A stretch of DNA of 64,000 bases from Parapedobacter sp051400755 (GCF_051400755.1 NZ_JBLFFL010000003.1:186001-250000); one strand, 5' to 3'. Shown: positions 26,540 through 35,195, numbered from the stretch's first letter. The notes: generated by a model from the sequence alone, not told the origin. A program made the numbers and translations.

Positions 26540-27376
26540 TTAACGCTCCCTTACCTCATCCTGCGGGCTGGTGGCGTATGCCTTGCTGTAGTCACGCTTT
26601 CCCCCTTTTTTCACCACTGACGCGATGCCACCGAGGATATGCTTTCTAAACTCTTCGTCCATGTAATCATTCTTATGATGCCCCAGTGACGTATACCAAG
26701 ACCGTCCCCCGTCAAATTCGTGGCACCATACCGAGGGGAATACATCGCCGAATGTATCCAACCGCCCAGGATTCTTTCCCTGCAGGGTTGTTGCGTCATT
26801 GACGGCAATGACGTGTAGGTCGACGCTCAACTGCTTCAAATAGTAAAACTCGTCACCTTTGACGCGTACCCATTTTCTTGGTAAATGGGTTACAGACGGA
26901 TGTTTAGCATCCAGGATATTAACGGTAAAGGGCTGGAATTTGTCGTGCCAATAAAAGGTAGCGCCTAGCAGTTGTTTGAACCACTTCCACTGCCGCTCGG
27001 TGCCTGATGCAGAATGGATACCCACAAAACCGCCTCCCGCCTGGATATAACGCATCAGCGCCACGCGTTGCGCATCCGTATCAAACACAACGTTGTTGGT
27101 ATTCGAGAACACCAACGCATCATACTGTTGTAGATTGTCATCAGTGAATACTGATGGATCATCTGTAACATCCACCGAAAAACCATGCTCTTTGGCCATT
27201 TCTCGCATCGCGATGACCGAATTTTCGATATTGTCATGTACAAATCCCTTTCCATTTTTGGTATAAACCAATACCTTTACCCGCTTCCAATTGACGGATT
27301 GAGCAAAGAGTGTGTTGGTCGCCACTGCCATAAACAATAATAGGCTGATCGACCGGAAAACTAATATAAACTTCAT
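26540..27376 (-). CDS. secreted ThuA-like (trehalose utilisation) domain protein
   Basis: A 278-residue protein with signal peptide (MKFILVFRSISLLLFMAVAT, cleavage after FAQ) and a ThuA domain of class I glutamine amidotransferase-like fold. Recognisable parts are NIENSVIAMREMAKEHGFSV, the FSNTNNVVFD strand, GGGFVGIHSA, the RKWVRVKGDEFYYL block and SLGHHKNDYMDEEFRKHI. ThuA proteins accompany 3-keto-disaccharide metabolism, but the exact reaction of periplasmic forms is unclear. I chose the ATG at 27376 because the longer frame to 27418 places 14 extra residues before the signal peptide. It follows the DUF6807 gene by 38 bp. Confidence 0.87.
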   Translation of the reverse strand: MKFILVFRSISLLLFMAVATNTLFAQSVNWKRVKVLVYTKNGKGFVHDNIENSVIAMREMAKEHGFSVDVTDDPSVFTDDNLQQYDALVFSNTNNVVFDTDAQRVALMRYIQAGGGFVGIHSASGTERQWKWFKQLLGATFYWHDKFQPFTVNILDAKHPSVTHLPRKWVRVKGDEFYYLKQLSVDLHVIAVNDATTLQGKNPGRLDTFGDVFPSVWCHEFDGGRSWYTSLGHHKNDYMDEEFRKHILGGIASVVKKGGKRDYSKAYATSPQDEVRER

Positions 27377-27414
27377 ATGATCTGGAAAATAATAATGGTT
27401 AACAATCTCGGATC

Positions 27415-28392
27415 TCACTGCTTAGCAAACGCCTGCCAGATTTGTTCTGCTTCATCCGGCGACAAGGTACCATCAAAAACCACTAGTCGGTATCGCAGGA
27501 TATAGGCATTTCCTGCCTTTAATACCCAATCCTTATTTTTGGTAGGCGAAAAATTAAAGAACTGATCGCCCCTGCCGCCATTGGCATCTTCAGGCCATAT
27601 CCGTACCGGTTCTGGGAAATTATAGTTTTCAGGATGTGAAAGGAAAAGTATACCCCCTTCGCCACTCCCGAGTTTACCGGACATGATGGCCCAGCGTTCC
27701 AGCGAACCATCAGCATCTTTGCGTGTCTTTCCGCTGGAGGTCAGTACACCGCTGTTGGTATTGGTCCATTCCGCTGTAGCCCTGAATCCGAGTCCGGCAT
27801 AGCGGTATTCTTTCAAGATCACATCCACATCCGTCGCTGGCTTCAAGGTGGATTGTATATCACATTGATACCGGTTTGCATCCAATTGGGACACTGCAAC
27901 CTTCCAATTTTCCCTGATGACCACCGTTTCTGTTCCGCCATCAAAGATGACATGGTCGTGCACCGCGTCAAATCCGGCTTTTTCGGCATCGTGGAATGTA
28001 TCCTTAAACTCCACGAAGCGCACCGTGCCTTTTTTATCGCCGATGTTCCAAAGGTCATATAACTTCCCCTTGTACTCCACATGCGTCCACGGATTCCACA
28101 GACCGTAATGATGATAGTGGTCCGCCGGTTGGATATTGGTGAGCACCTTACCCGCGGGCGTCTTCAACGGATGGATATAACCGGCACGGCCATAAGCGGC
28201 GTCTACCCCCGCGGGAGGAGCCTTGACGGTATACCGGTAAGTAAGCAATGCCTGACCGGCAGGATTTTTCAACACCAGTTCATCCGGCCCTTTGTCTACC
28301 GAATAGAGTTTATCGTTGCCTGTCGGTTGCCCCCGGACAGCACACCAAGCGACAATACATAGCGAAAAAGCGGTCACAAACGTCTTCAACAT
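27415..28392 (-). CDS. DUF6807 (PmoA-like) family secreted protein
   Basis: A 325-residue secreted protein with a signal peptide (MLKTFVTAFSLCIVAWCAVRG). It belongs to the family once labelled methane oxygenase PmoA, now DUF6807. The hallmark is a His-rich stretch, DHYHHYGLWNPWTHVEYKG, followed by DLWNIGDKKGTVRF. It is unrelated to the membrane methane monooxygenase subunit, so a methane role should not be inferred. Family genes travel with ThuA and Gfo/Idh/MocA oxidoreductases in sugar-utilisation loci, as here. It is the first gene of the - strand operon. The ATG at 28392 is preferred over the in-frame 28431 because it starts the signal peptide directly. Confidence 0.83.
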   Translation of the reverse strand: MLKTFVTAFSLCIVAWCAVRGQPTGNDKLYSVDKGPDELVLKNPAGQALLTYRYTVKAPPAGVDAAYGRAGYIHPLKTPAGKVLTNIQPADHYHHYGLWNPWTHVEYKGKLYDLWNIGDKKGTVRFVEFKDTFHDAEKAGFDAVHDHVIFDGGTETVVIRENWKVAVSQLDANRYQCDIQSTLKPATDVDVILKEYRYAGLGFRATAEWTNTNSGVLTSSGKTRKDADGSLERWAIMSGKLGSGEGGILFLSHPENYNFPEPVRIWPEDANGGRGDQFFNFSPTKNKDWVLKAGNAYILRYRLVVFDGTLSPDEAEQIWQAFAKQ

Positions 28393-28449
28393 GCGTAATG
28401 ATAGATTTATAACGGCAGCCAAGCTAACCATAATGGCCTAATCCTGGCA

Positions 28450-28457
28450 TAAAGTTA
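28450..28457 (-). promoter_or_regulatory. possible -7 element for the DUF6807-ThuA-Gfo/Idh operon
   Basis: On the - strand this reads TAACTTTA, seven of eight matches to TAnnTTTG, 57 bp before the ATG at 28392. No convincing -33 is seen, so the call is weak. Confidence 0.25.
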
Positions 28458-28642
28458 CCGAAAAACCCGGCGATATTAGTATAATAAGAAAATCAATAGG
28501 CCTCGATAATTACAATTTAGCGATTTAAGCGCTATTCAACCGTTATACTAAAATGACGTTTCTCTTGCATTCATCCGCGCTATGCCGCGAAGGATGTTAC
28601 TTTTTCGGTACTGAAACGGCATCATTACCTCAATGTAATAAG

Positions 28643-28650
28643 TATCTTTG
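28643..28650 (+). promoter_or_regulatory. -7 promoter element of the serine hydrolase gene
   Basis: TATCTTTG is a perfect match to TAnnTTTG and lies 17 bp before the ATG at 28668. A -33 TTTG is not evident at the expected spacing. The 275-bp region between the divergent genes holds no other feature I can identify. Confidence 0.45.
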
Positions 28651-28667
28651 GCTGACATTCGATCATC

Positions 28668-30173
28668 ATGAGCAACATCCATAAATCCTGCGGTTGGCTG
28701 CCAGCCTTATTTTTTATGTATAGCGTTACCTATGCACAGCCAACTGATGTACCTGGTCGCGTCAAAAACGCCCTACCCGCTATTGACAGCATCTACCAGG
28801 CCTTTGCTTCGAAATACCACTCCCCCGGACTGGCATATGCGATCGTCTACGGCGGCGACCTCATTCACATGGGTACGCTTGGCTACACTGATATCGAACA
28901 AGCGCTTCCCGTGACACCTCAATCCGTCTTCCGTATCGCATCGATGACCAAGAGTTTTGTGGCGGCGGCCATCTTGCAGTTGCGTGATAGCGGACTCTTG
29001 CGATTGGATGATCCGGTTGTCCAATACATTCCCGAGCTGGAGCATCAACGCCCGCTCACCACCGATGCCCCGCCGATCACCATCAGGCATTTGCTGACGC
29101 ATTCAGCCGGATTCCCCGAAGACAATCCTTGGGGCGATCGCCAACTGGAAATCAGCGACGAGGAGTTCATGACGCTTATCCAAGACGGATTTACATTTTC
29201 GAATGCTCCAGGAATCGCCTATGAATACAGCAACACCGGCTACGCACTGTTGGGCGAGGTGATCAAGCGGGTATCCGGCCAGCGCTATGACACCTATATC
29301 AATACCAACCTCCTGCAACCCTTAGGAATGAATAACACCTATTGGGAGTATACCGAAGTAGCGGATAGCGTATTGGCCAAAGGCTATCGGTGGGTAAATG
29401 ACCAATGGGTGGCGCAACCGATGCTGCATGACGGGGCCTATGGCGCCATGGGCGGACTGATGAGTTCGCTGGAGGATTTCGCCAGATACGCGGAGCTCTT
29501 CCTCGATGCCTCGCCGGCCCGTGACGAGGAAGATGGTGGTCCGCTCAAGCGTTCATCGCTACGGGAGATGCAGCAGCCGTGGACGTTCAACACCCTAACA
29601 GATGGAAATGGCTGCCCAACAACCTCCGCATATGGATATGCCCTCCGGTGGACACATGACTGTGCCGACATCACCACGGTAGGTCACAGCGGCGGTCTAC
29701 CCGGATTTGGCAGCAATTGGTTGATTCTGCCCGACTATGGGTTGGGTGTCATTTGCTTCAGCAATGTCACCTATGCGCCGGCAACCTCCGTGAACATGCA
29801 GGTGGTCAAACACCTCATCGATCAGTCTGGCCTTGCACCGCGTGAGGTGGCGGTAAGCGCCATTCTTAAACAGCGGCAAGCAGACCTGATGCGCTTACTA
29901 CCCGATTGGGAGGGCGCTGAAAACAGCGACAGCTTCGCGGTCAATTTCTTTCTGGACAATTATATTGATATGCTCCGTGCGGAGAGCAAAGCGATCTTCG
30001 CTAAAGCCGGCAAGGTACTCAAGGTGAACGAGATCGTCGCGCAGAACAACCTGCGCGGGACGTTTGTCATCGAATGCGAACACCACGACATTGCCGTCTA
30101 TTTTACCCTAAGTCCCGAACGCATACCGCGCATCCAGGAGTTATCCATCCGGATAGTGATCGGTGATCAGTGA
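28668..30173 (+). CDS. secreted serine hydrolase, class C beta-lactamase/DD-peptidase family
   Basis: A 501-residue exported enzyme with signal peptide (to about residue 24) and a penicillin-binding-protein-like domain. The catalytic SxxK is Ser92-Met-Thr-Lys95 (IASMTKSFVAAA), the YxN motif is Tyr187-Ser-Asn (YEYSNTGYALLGEV), and the third motif is HSGGLPGFGSNW. A C-terminal extension of about 130 residues follows. Members range from D-aminopeptidases and DD-peptidases to esterases. Given the nearby NlpC/P60, epimerase, S66 and M14 peptidase genes, an action on murein peptides is plausible but inferred. The gene is alone on + and meets the M14 gene end to end, with 4 bp between them. Confidence 0.85.
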   Translation: MSNIHKSCGWLPALFFMYSVTYAQPTDVPGRVKNALPAIDSIYQAFASKYHSPGLAYAIVYGGDLIHMGTLGYTDIEQALPVTPQSVFRIASMTKSFVAAAILQLRDSGLLRLDDPVVQYIPELEHQRPLTTDAPPITIRHLLTHSAGFPEDNPWGDRQLEISDEEFMTLIQDGFTFSNAPGIAYEYSNTGYALLGEVIKRVSGQRYDTYINTNLLQPLGMNNTYWEYTEVADSVLAKGYRWVNDQWVAQPMLHDGAYGAMGGLMSSLEDFARYAELFLDASPARDEEDGGPLKRSSLREMQQPWTFNTLTDGNGCPTTSAYGYALRWTHDCADITTVGHSGGLPGFGSNWLILPDYGLGVICFSNVTYAPATSVNMQVVKHLIDQSGLAPREVAVSAILKQRQADLMRLLPDWEGAENSDSFAVNFFLDNYIDMLRAESKAIFAKAGKVLKVNEIVAQNNLRGTFVIECEHHDIAVYFTLSPERIPRIQELSIRIVIGDQ

Positions 30174-30184
30174 CCAGTCACTGA
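30167..30184 (+). terminator. short palindrome between convergent genes
   Basis: TCAGTGACCAGTCACTGA forms a perfect 8-bp inverted repeat (effective stem 7 bp) over the 3' ends of the serine hydrolase and M14 genes and includes the + strand stop codon. It is followed by only a modest T-rich stretch, so termination is a weak guess. Confidence 0.3.
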
Positions 30185-31662
30185 ATATTATTCTTTAACG
30201 CTTCCCGTGGCGGAGCTGAAAGGTCAATGAGATACCCATTGATCACTGCATAGACCGGTTTGCCATCCTTGGCCAGGAAGAAGTTGGCCGCCGTGCCCAG
30301 ATGGGGCGACCCCGCTTGCGGTTCACTTTCTACGAAAACGACCAATGGGATGCCATGAAGCCCCTGCGTCCCGTCCGCAGGTTCCTGCGCGAGGCGCACG
30401 GCAAAATAACCTTGTCGCAACAGGTCCATCGCCTGCTCCATAGATAAGTCTTCCAGGCGCTGAATGGGTTGGGGATAAATCTTGCCCGGCAGGAAGTGCA
30501 GCCCTACGGCGTCCAATTCATCATAGCCATTGGCCTCCCGAAGGTCACCCACATCGGCAATACGCCCCTCCACATAATAGCTGGTGTCTACCGTTTGTTC
30601 GTTTCGCACGATCGTGAGATCCACTTGATAATCCAGCGAATCTCGGGATACCGCAACGTTTCGCAATACGAGGTCGGACAAATTGGATTCGCTGAAGGGT
30701 ATCGCCTCATACTCGGCAATGTCGTATTGGGCATAACTGCCCTGAGCAATCTCAATCAGCGAATTCAGGATGATGATAAAATTGAGCTTGCGGATAAATT
30801 GCTTTTCCGGATCGCCTTTGTACCCACCTGCTTCGATCAGTACGGTACTTGCTCCCCAGCTTTGGAAATTGTCGCCGAACGCCCTTGGCGAGTAGGTGTC
30901 ATCGTATTTGGCCACGCCATCGGGCACATACCCCTGCAGGATACGGTTCATCCCCGCGGCAATCTTCATGGCATTGCCACGCACATCGTTGATATCCCGC
31001 TCGGCATTATATGCGGGGGCCAGCAGGGCGATAGTCACCGGATTGGATGTGCCCGGCACATTGTAATAGATGTTCATATCGTGCAGGTTGAAGCCATACT
31101 GAGGTTGCACCGTCTTCGCCGCATCAATCAGTAGGCGCCCTTCTACCGTGGCACCGACCCGCGCGTCACGGTTCAAATCGACATCCATGGCATTGCGGCG
31201 GGTATAAACATCGGCCCCATCGGGGTTAAGCATGGGGATGAAGTAAAGGCTTGTCTGCGTTTTCAATAGGTTGCGTATGCTGTCCATGCCGTCTCCCTGG
31301 GCCTCCAAAAAATTGAAAAGGTCCATCAGGGCCATGGTAGCGGTCGGTTCGTTGCCGTGCATCTGCGACCAAAGCATCACTTTCTTGGCTCCCGTACCAT
31401 ATTTCAATTGGTAAATGGGTTTCTTCAGTACCGAAAGGCCCAATTGGGTCACCTCGAACGTACTCCCCCCTTTACGTTTGAGGATAAGCGGTTCGATGTC
31501 GGCATGTTTGAAACGCCGGTGCACAATAGTCGGTTCGCGATAGGTTTCAAAGGCCTTGGCCAACATCGCCGTATCCGGCACGTAGGCATCGCCATCCCAT
31601 CCGGTACCTTGGCAGGCAGCCGAAACCAGGATGGAGGCAATCACGTAAAAAAACTGCTTCAT
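30178..31662 (-). CDS. lipoprotein M14 family zinc carboxypeptidase
   Basis: A 494-residue peptidase with a lipoprotein signal (lipobox VSAAC, Cys17). The zinc ligands are His102 and Glu105 in SQMHGNEPTATM and His194 in GFNLHDMNIYY; substrate-binding residues lie in LNPDGADVYTRRNAMDVDLN, and VLIEAGGYKGD supplies the likely catalytic Glu. A C-terminal beta-rich extension (about residues 330-470) is not part of the core domain. M14 enzymes of this secreted bacterial type can remove diamino acids from murein peptides. The start overlaps the stop of the S66 carboxypeptidase gene by 4 bp, and that pairing supports a shared peptide-degradation role. Confidence 0.88.
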   Translation of the reverse strand: MKQFFYVIASILVSAACQGTGWDGDAYVPDTAMLAKAFETYREPTIVHRRFKHADIEPLILKRKGGSTFEVTQLGLSVLKKPIYQLKYGTGAKKVMLWSQMHGNEPTATMALMDLFNFLEAQGDGMDSIRNLLKTQTSLYFIPMLNPDGADVYTRRNAMDVDLNRDARVGATVEGRLLIDAAKTVQPQYGFNLHDMNIYYNVPGTSNPVTIALLAPAYNAERDINDVRGNAMKIAAGMNRILQGYVPDGVAKYDDTYSPRAFGDNFQSWGASTVLIEAGGYKGDPEKQFIRKLNFIIILNSLIEIAQGSYAQYDIAEYEAIPFSESNLSDLVLRNVAVSRDSLDYQVDLTIVRNEQTVDTSYYVEGRIADVGDLREANGYDELDAVGLHFLPGKIYPQPIQRLEDLSMEQAMDLLRQGYFAVRLAQEPADGTQGLHGIPLVVFVESEPQAGSPHLGTAANFFLAKDGKPVYAVINGYLIDLSAPPREALKNNIQ

Positions 31663-32705
31663 GCTTTTGAGAATATATTTTCCAATAGCGTAATGCTTCC
31701 GCTTCCGGCATCCATGCGCACCCGTCCGCCGACGGGCAGGATAAACTGTTCGTCGATATGCCCAATCAACGCACCCTGGTAAGCCGGTATACCCAATGGT
31801 GCAATGTAATCGCCCAATATCTGTTCCAATGTCAACGAATTAGCCGGGCTTTCTGCTCCACAGTCGGTACACTTGCCAAAAATGAATCCATTGATCTTGC
31901 CCAGTGCGCCGGACAACGCCAGCTGACTGAACATGCGATCAATGCGATACGGTTCTTCTCCGATGTCTTCTACAAACAGGATGCTGTCTTCAAAATCAGG
32001 AAAATATTTAGAGCCTGCGATGCCGGTAAGCACCGTCAGATTTCCACCGAGTAGCCGACCTTCGGCCACGCCGGGCGTGATGGTTCGCACCACATCGCTT
32101 ATATGCGTGGTGGCGCTGCCTCCCCGTTTCAGCAGGGCATAGTCCGGTGATTGTCCGTTGAAAAACAGCTGCTCAAATTGGCTGGTGACCATCGGCGTCC
32201 AAGGGCTGTTGGCCACCGCGCCATGGAACGTGATTAGCCCTGTTTGCGTATAGATGGCCTGGTGGAAAGCGGTAATGTCGCTATATCCCAGGAAAATCTT
32301 GGGATTCCGGGCGATCAATCCATAATCCAACTTATCCAATAACCGCGCAGCGCCCGAACCACCCCGTAGGCATACAATCGCCTTCACAGTCGGATCGCTA
32401 AACATATCATGCAAGTCGGCTAAGCGCTCCTCATTCGTTCCTGCCAGAAAACCATATTTTTTGCCCACATTCGCCCCCCATTTGACACGAAGCCCCAGCC
32501 GCATGAAATTTTCGTCAGCGATGGCGTACCCCTTGTCATCTACCAACGCAGATGAGGGCGTGATGATCCCCACGGTGTCTCCCCTGCGGACCAAGGGCGG
32601 GAAAATGGTCGGTAAGCGTCGGGATACGGCATTTGGAGCGGTACTCGTCAGGGGCAGCGAGGCCATTCCCACACCCAACGTTTTGATAAATGTTCGTTTA
32701 TCCAT
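31659..32705 (-). CDS. S66 family LD-carboxypeptidase (LdcA/YkfA-like)
   Basis: A 348-residue serine peptidase of family S66. The nucleophile Ser117 lies in VCLRGGSGAARLLDKLD; the Glu and His of the Ser-Glu-His triad are expected in LFVEDIGEEPYRIDRM and ALIGHIDEQFILPVGG. These enzymes remove the terminal D-Ala from murein tetrapeptides at the LD bond. The N-terminus (KRTFIKTLGVGMASLPL) looks like an export signal, whereas Escherichia coli LdcA is cytosolic. I chose the ATG at 32705; 32714 is also possible, and the longer frame to 32840 would overlap pyrC. It lies 17 bp after pyrC and overlaps the M14 gene by 4 bp. Confidence 0.88.
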   Translation of the reverse strand: MDKRTFIKTLGVGMASLPLTSTAPNAVSRRLPTIFPPLVRRGDTVGIITPSSALVDDKGYAIADENFMRLGLRVKWGANVGKKYGFLAGTNEERLADLHDMFSDPTVKAIVCLRGGSGAARLLDKLDYGLIARNPKIFLGYSDITAFHQAIYTQTGLITFHGAVANSPWTPMVTSQFEQLFFNGQSPDYALLKRGGSATTHISDVVRTITPGVAEGRLLGGNLTVLTGIAGSKYFPDFEDSILFVEDIGEEPYRIDRMFSQLALSGALGKINGFIFGKCTDCGAESPANSLTLEQILGDYIAPLGIPAYQGALIGHIDEQFILPVGGRVRMDAGSGSITLLENIFSKA

Positions 32706-32721
32706 GTAACTCATGCAGATT

Positions 32722-34056
32722 TTATCGGTTAAATAACAGCCGCTGTCCGCTGCTATGCTCGAGCAGCTTCCCGCCTTCGTATACCAAATTGCCTGACACA
32801 AAGGTATGCGTAATGGTCGATTGGAAGGTATGCCCTTCAAAAGGCGACCAGCCGCACTTGGATAGGATGTTATCGCTCTTAACGGTGTAGGGCTTGTTCA
32901 GATCGACCAGTACCAGATCTGCCCAGTAGCCTTCGCGGATAAAACCGCGTTTATCGATCTGAAAGCAGGTGGCTGTATTATGCGCGGTCTTTTGCACCAA
33001 CTGTTCCAGCGTCAGCTTCCCGGCATGGTACATGTCCAGCAGCGCCTGCAAGGCGTGTTGCACCAGCGGACCGCCCGATGGTGCCTGCAAATAAGCCTGT
33101 GATTTTTCAGCAAACGTATGCGGGGCATGGTCCGTGGCGATCACGTCTATCCGACCATCCAGCACGGCTTGGAGTATTCCAGCACGGTCTTCCGCAGTTT
33201 TCACTGCCGGATTCCATTTGATGAAATTGCCTTTTTCGGCATAATCGGCATCGCTGAACCACAAGTGGTGAATGCAGGCTTCAGCGGTAATCCGTTTTGC
33301 GGCAAGGGGTATATCCGGGGCAAACAGATCGGTTTCCTTGGTGGTGGAGATATGCAAGACATGCAAGCGTGAATCGTATTTCTTGGCTAATGCCACCGCT
33401 CGCGAAGACGAGATATAACACGCTTCTGCCGAACGGATCAGCGGATGCATATCGGCAGTCAAGTCATCACCATGCATGGCCTTATATCGTGCCAGATTTT
33501 GCCTAATGGTTACTTCATCTTCGCAATGCACAGCAATCAGCATGGGCGCATTGGCAAATATACCCTCCAAGGTGTTTTCATCGTCTACCAGCATATTGCC
33601 GGTAGAGGACCCCATGAATACTTTGATACCACATACCTCACTCGGATTGGTGCGCAGCACTTCATCGAGGTTGTCATTGGCTGCACCCATGTAGAATGAA
33701 TAGTTGGCCAACGACTGCTTGGCCGCAATATCAAACTTGTCTTGAAGCAACTGTTGCGTAAGCGTGTTGGGCACGGTATTGGGCATTTCCATGAAGGAGG
33801 TTGTCCCGCCGGCCACTGCGGCACGGCTTTCATGCCAAATATCGGCTTTATGCGTCAGGCCGGGTTCACGGAAATGCACTTGATCGTCTATCAATCCGGG
33901 CATCAAGTGCAACCCTTCAGCGTCGATTTCACGATCTGCTGGTTTAGCAATCTGAGGAGCGATCTGCTCAATGACCCCATTATTCAGGTATACATCCGCA
34001 ACCAACTGAACGTCTTCATTGACGATAATGGCTGACTTGATGAGGGTAGTTGGCAT
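32722..34056 (-). CDS. pyrC: dihydroorotase
   Basis: A 444-residue class I dihydroorotase that cyclises N-carbamoyl-aspartate in pyrimidine synthesis. Landmarks are LIDDQVHFREPGLTHKAD, MEMPNTVPN, GIKVFMGSSTGN with the probable carboxylated Lys, AVHCEDE, HVLHIST and TDHAPHTF. In the first metal motif the usual DxHxH appears as DDQVH, so the first His is replaced by Gln59 while His61 and Arg63 remain. This variant is, as far as I recall, common in Bacteroidota and need not mean loss of activity. It heads a - strand operon with the S66 and M14 peptidases and has its own consensus promoter. Confidence 0.9.
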   Translation of the reverse strand: MPTTLIKSAIIVNEDVQLVADVYLNNGVIEQIAPQIAKPADREIDAEGLHLMPGLIDDQVHFREPGLTHKADIWHESRAAVAGGTTSFMEMPNTVPNTLTQQLLQDKFDIAAKQSLANYSFYMGAANDNLDEVLRTNPSEVCGIKVFMGSSTGNMLVDDENTLEGIFANAPMLIAVHCEDEVTIRQNLARYKAMHGDDLTADMHPLIRSAEACYISSSRAVALAKKYDSRLHVLHISTTKETDLFAPDIPLAAKRITAEACIHHLWFSDADYAEKGNFIKWNPAVKTAEDRAGILQAVLDGRIDVIATDHAPHTFAEKSQAYLQAPSGGPLVQHALQALLDMYHAGKLTLEQLVQKTAHNTATCFQIDKRGFIREGYWADLVLVDLNKPYTVKSDNILSKCGWSPFEGHTFQSTITHTFVSGNLVYEGGKLLEHSSGQRLLFNR

Positions 34057-34092
34057 AGGATATCTTACGTATCGTTAAATTGTTCTTACAAA

Positions 34093-34122
34093 CAAAGGTA
34101 CATAAAGCAGGTATATCTCCAA
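34093..34122 (-). promoter_or_regulatory. promoter of the pyrC-S66-M14 operon
   Basis: On the - strand, GTTG (34122-34119) is followed after about 18 bp by TACCTTTG (34100-34093), a perfect TAnnTTTG -7 element, 37 bp before the pyrC ATG at 34056. It lies just downstream of the terminator of the previous - strand gene. Confidence 0.6.
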
Positions 34123-34136
34123 CTATGGATGTCTCC

Positions 34137-34170
34137 AAAAAAACATCGGAGGGCATATGCCCTCCGATGT
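34137..34170 (-). terminator. intrinsic terminator of the secreted basic protein gene
   Basis: A perfect 28-bp palindrome (34143-34170, core CGGAGGGC/GCCCTCCG) is followed on the - strand by seven T. It ends 38 bp after the stop codon at 34208 and separates this gene from pyrC. Confidence 0.92.
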
Positions 34171-34207
34171 GAATGGAACCTGCCAACCCATTCTTTCCTA
34201 ATCCATA

Positions 34208-34699
34208 TTACAAAGGCAGGTTTGCCATGAATTGTACATTTACCGAGCCAAGGTTGAGCCCAACCATCACAGACGGCATTGTCGGGGCGAATACCCATGC
34301 ATTATTGCGCCGGTATATGTACCCCCTGCGGTACGGATCATAATACGTCCGGTATGCGGGGAAGTAAACATATTCCGAACGGCGGTAGAAGCGCTGGTCG
34401 TAGTACCACCTGTCATGGTCGCGGTAGCGTTTATTGTGCCGTTTGATATACCCCCTGTAGGCATTGTCGCGTTCCCGGTAATATTCGCGATGGGAGTTAT
34501 ACGATTCCCGGCGGTACTCCCGATGAGGCTGATTCCTGTCCCGCCCATAATGTGCCGCCTTATGGCCTTGGTGACGGGATTTGGTGTATTCTTTCCGATG
34601 TTTGTCTCCATGTCCCCTTCCCCGACCCTGTGCATTTACCTCATTGAGGGTCATTGAACCGACTACTAAGGCGACGATATAAATTAACAACTTTTTCAT
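34208..34699 (-). CDS. small secreted Arg/His/Tyr-rich protein, unknown function
   Basis: A 163-residue protein with a signal peptide (MKKLLIYIVALVVGSM, likely cleaved after NEVNA). The mature part is very rich in Arg, Tyr and His (for example HREYYRERDNAYRGYIKRHN) and should be strongly basic. The C-terminus changes to ordinary hydrophobic sequence (PSVMVGLNLGSVNVQF). No catalytic motif is seen and I recognise no named family, though similar secreted basic proteins are common in Bacteroidota. It is monocistronic with its own terminator. Envelope binding to acidic polymers is possible but is only suggested by composition. Confidence 0.75.
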   Translation of the reverse strand: MKKLLIYIVALVVGSMTLNEVNAQGRGRGHGDKHRKEYTKSRHQGHKAAHYGRDRNQPHREYRRESYNSHREYYRERDNAYRGYIKRHNKRYRDHDRWYYDQRFYRRSEYVYFPAYRTYYDPYRRGYIYRRNNAWVFAPTMPSVMVGLNLGSVNVQFMANLPL

Positions 34700-35195
34700 G
34701 GCGCTAGTTTTTAATGTTCAATATCAATTTTGTTGGTATGACTACTGAAATCATGCCAGAGTTTAATGGGTGGCGAAGACCTAAAAGTAACATTCCTGCT
34801 GTAAACGGCTTGCATGCTCGAAAATGCCATAGACGTTGGCATCGGGCAATCCACGGGAAATTAAAAATGCAATAAATCGCGCTAAAAATAAAAATTTAAT
34901 CAAAAAATATTATTTTTTAGTAACAAAATCGTTAGTTTACACTTACAATGTTATAAAAAACAAAACATTCATAAATTTGAAACATAAACTTGGATTACTA
35001 TTTAATATGTCAATTAAAATGAAACAAAAAAGTTAGAATTTATACCAATAAAAACACAAATTGTATCACATAAACTAAGTAACCAATCATATTATTGATA
35101 ACATGCATCATATCATGATTTTTGCACATATTAATATGCAGTTTTCTATACTCAATACAACATCCTTTATCAAACAATCAATTAAACTTTAACAA
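34700..35195. other. 496-bp intergenic leader before the second susC
   Basis: No convincing gene is present. The left third has normal composition with a minor inverted repeat (ATGCCA/TGGCAT at 34824-34842). From about 34860 it becomes strongly AT-rich, with A and T runs. TAAATTTG (34972-34979) fits the -7 consensus but lacks a -33 partner and is over 200 bp from the ATG at 35196. Divergent promoters for the small secreted protein and susC must lie here. The AT richness could reflect a regulatory leader or acquired DNA. Confidence 0.6.

Noticed and set aside
27415..28392. PmoA (methane monooxygenase) function suggested by the family name
   Set aside because: The protein is secreted and soluble with the DUF6807 His motif, has no membrane helices of particulate methane monooxygenase, and sits in a sugar-type operon.
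34836..35036. A 66-residue open frame in the AT-rich leader before the second susC
   Set aside because: It is made of Lys/Asn/Ile-rich sequence typical of random AT-rich DNA, with no recognisable start signal or domain.
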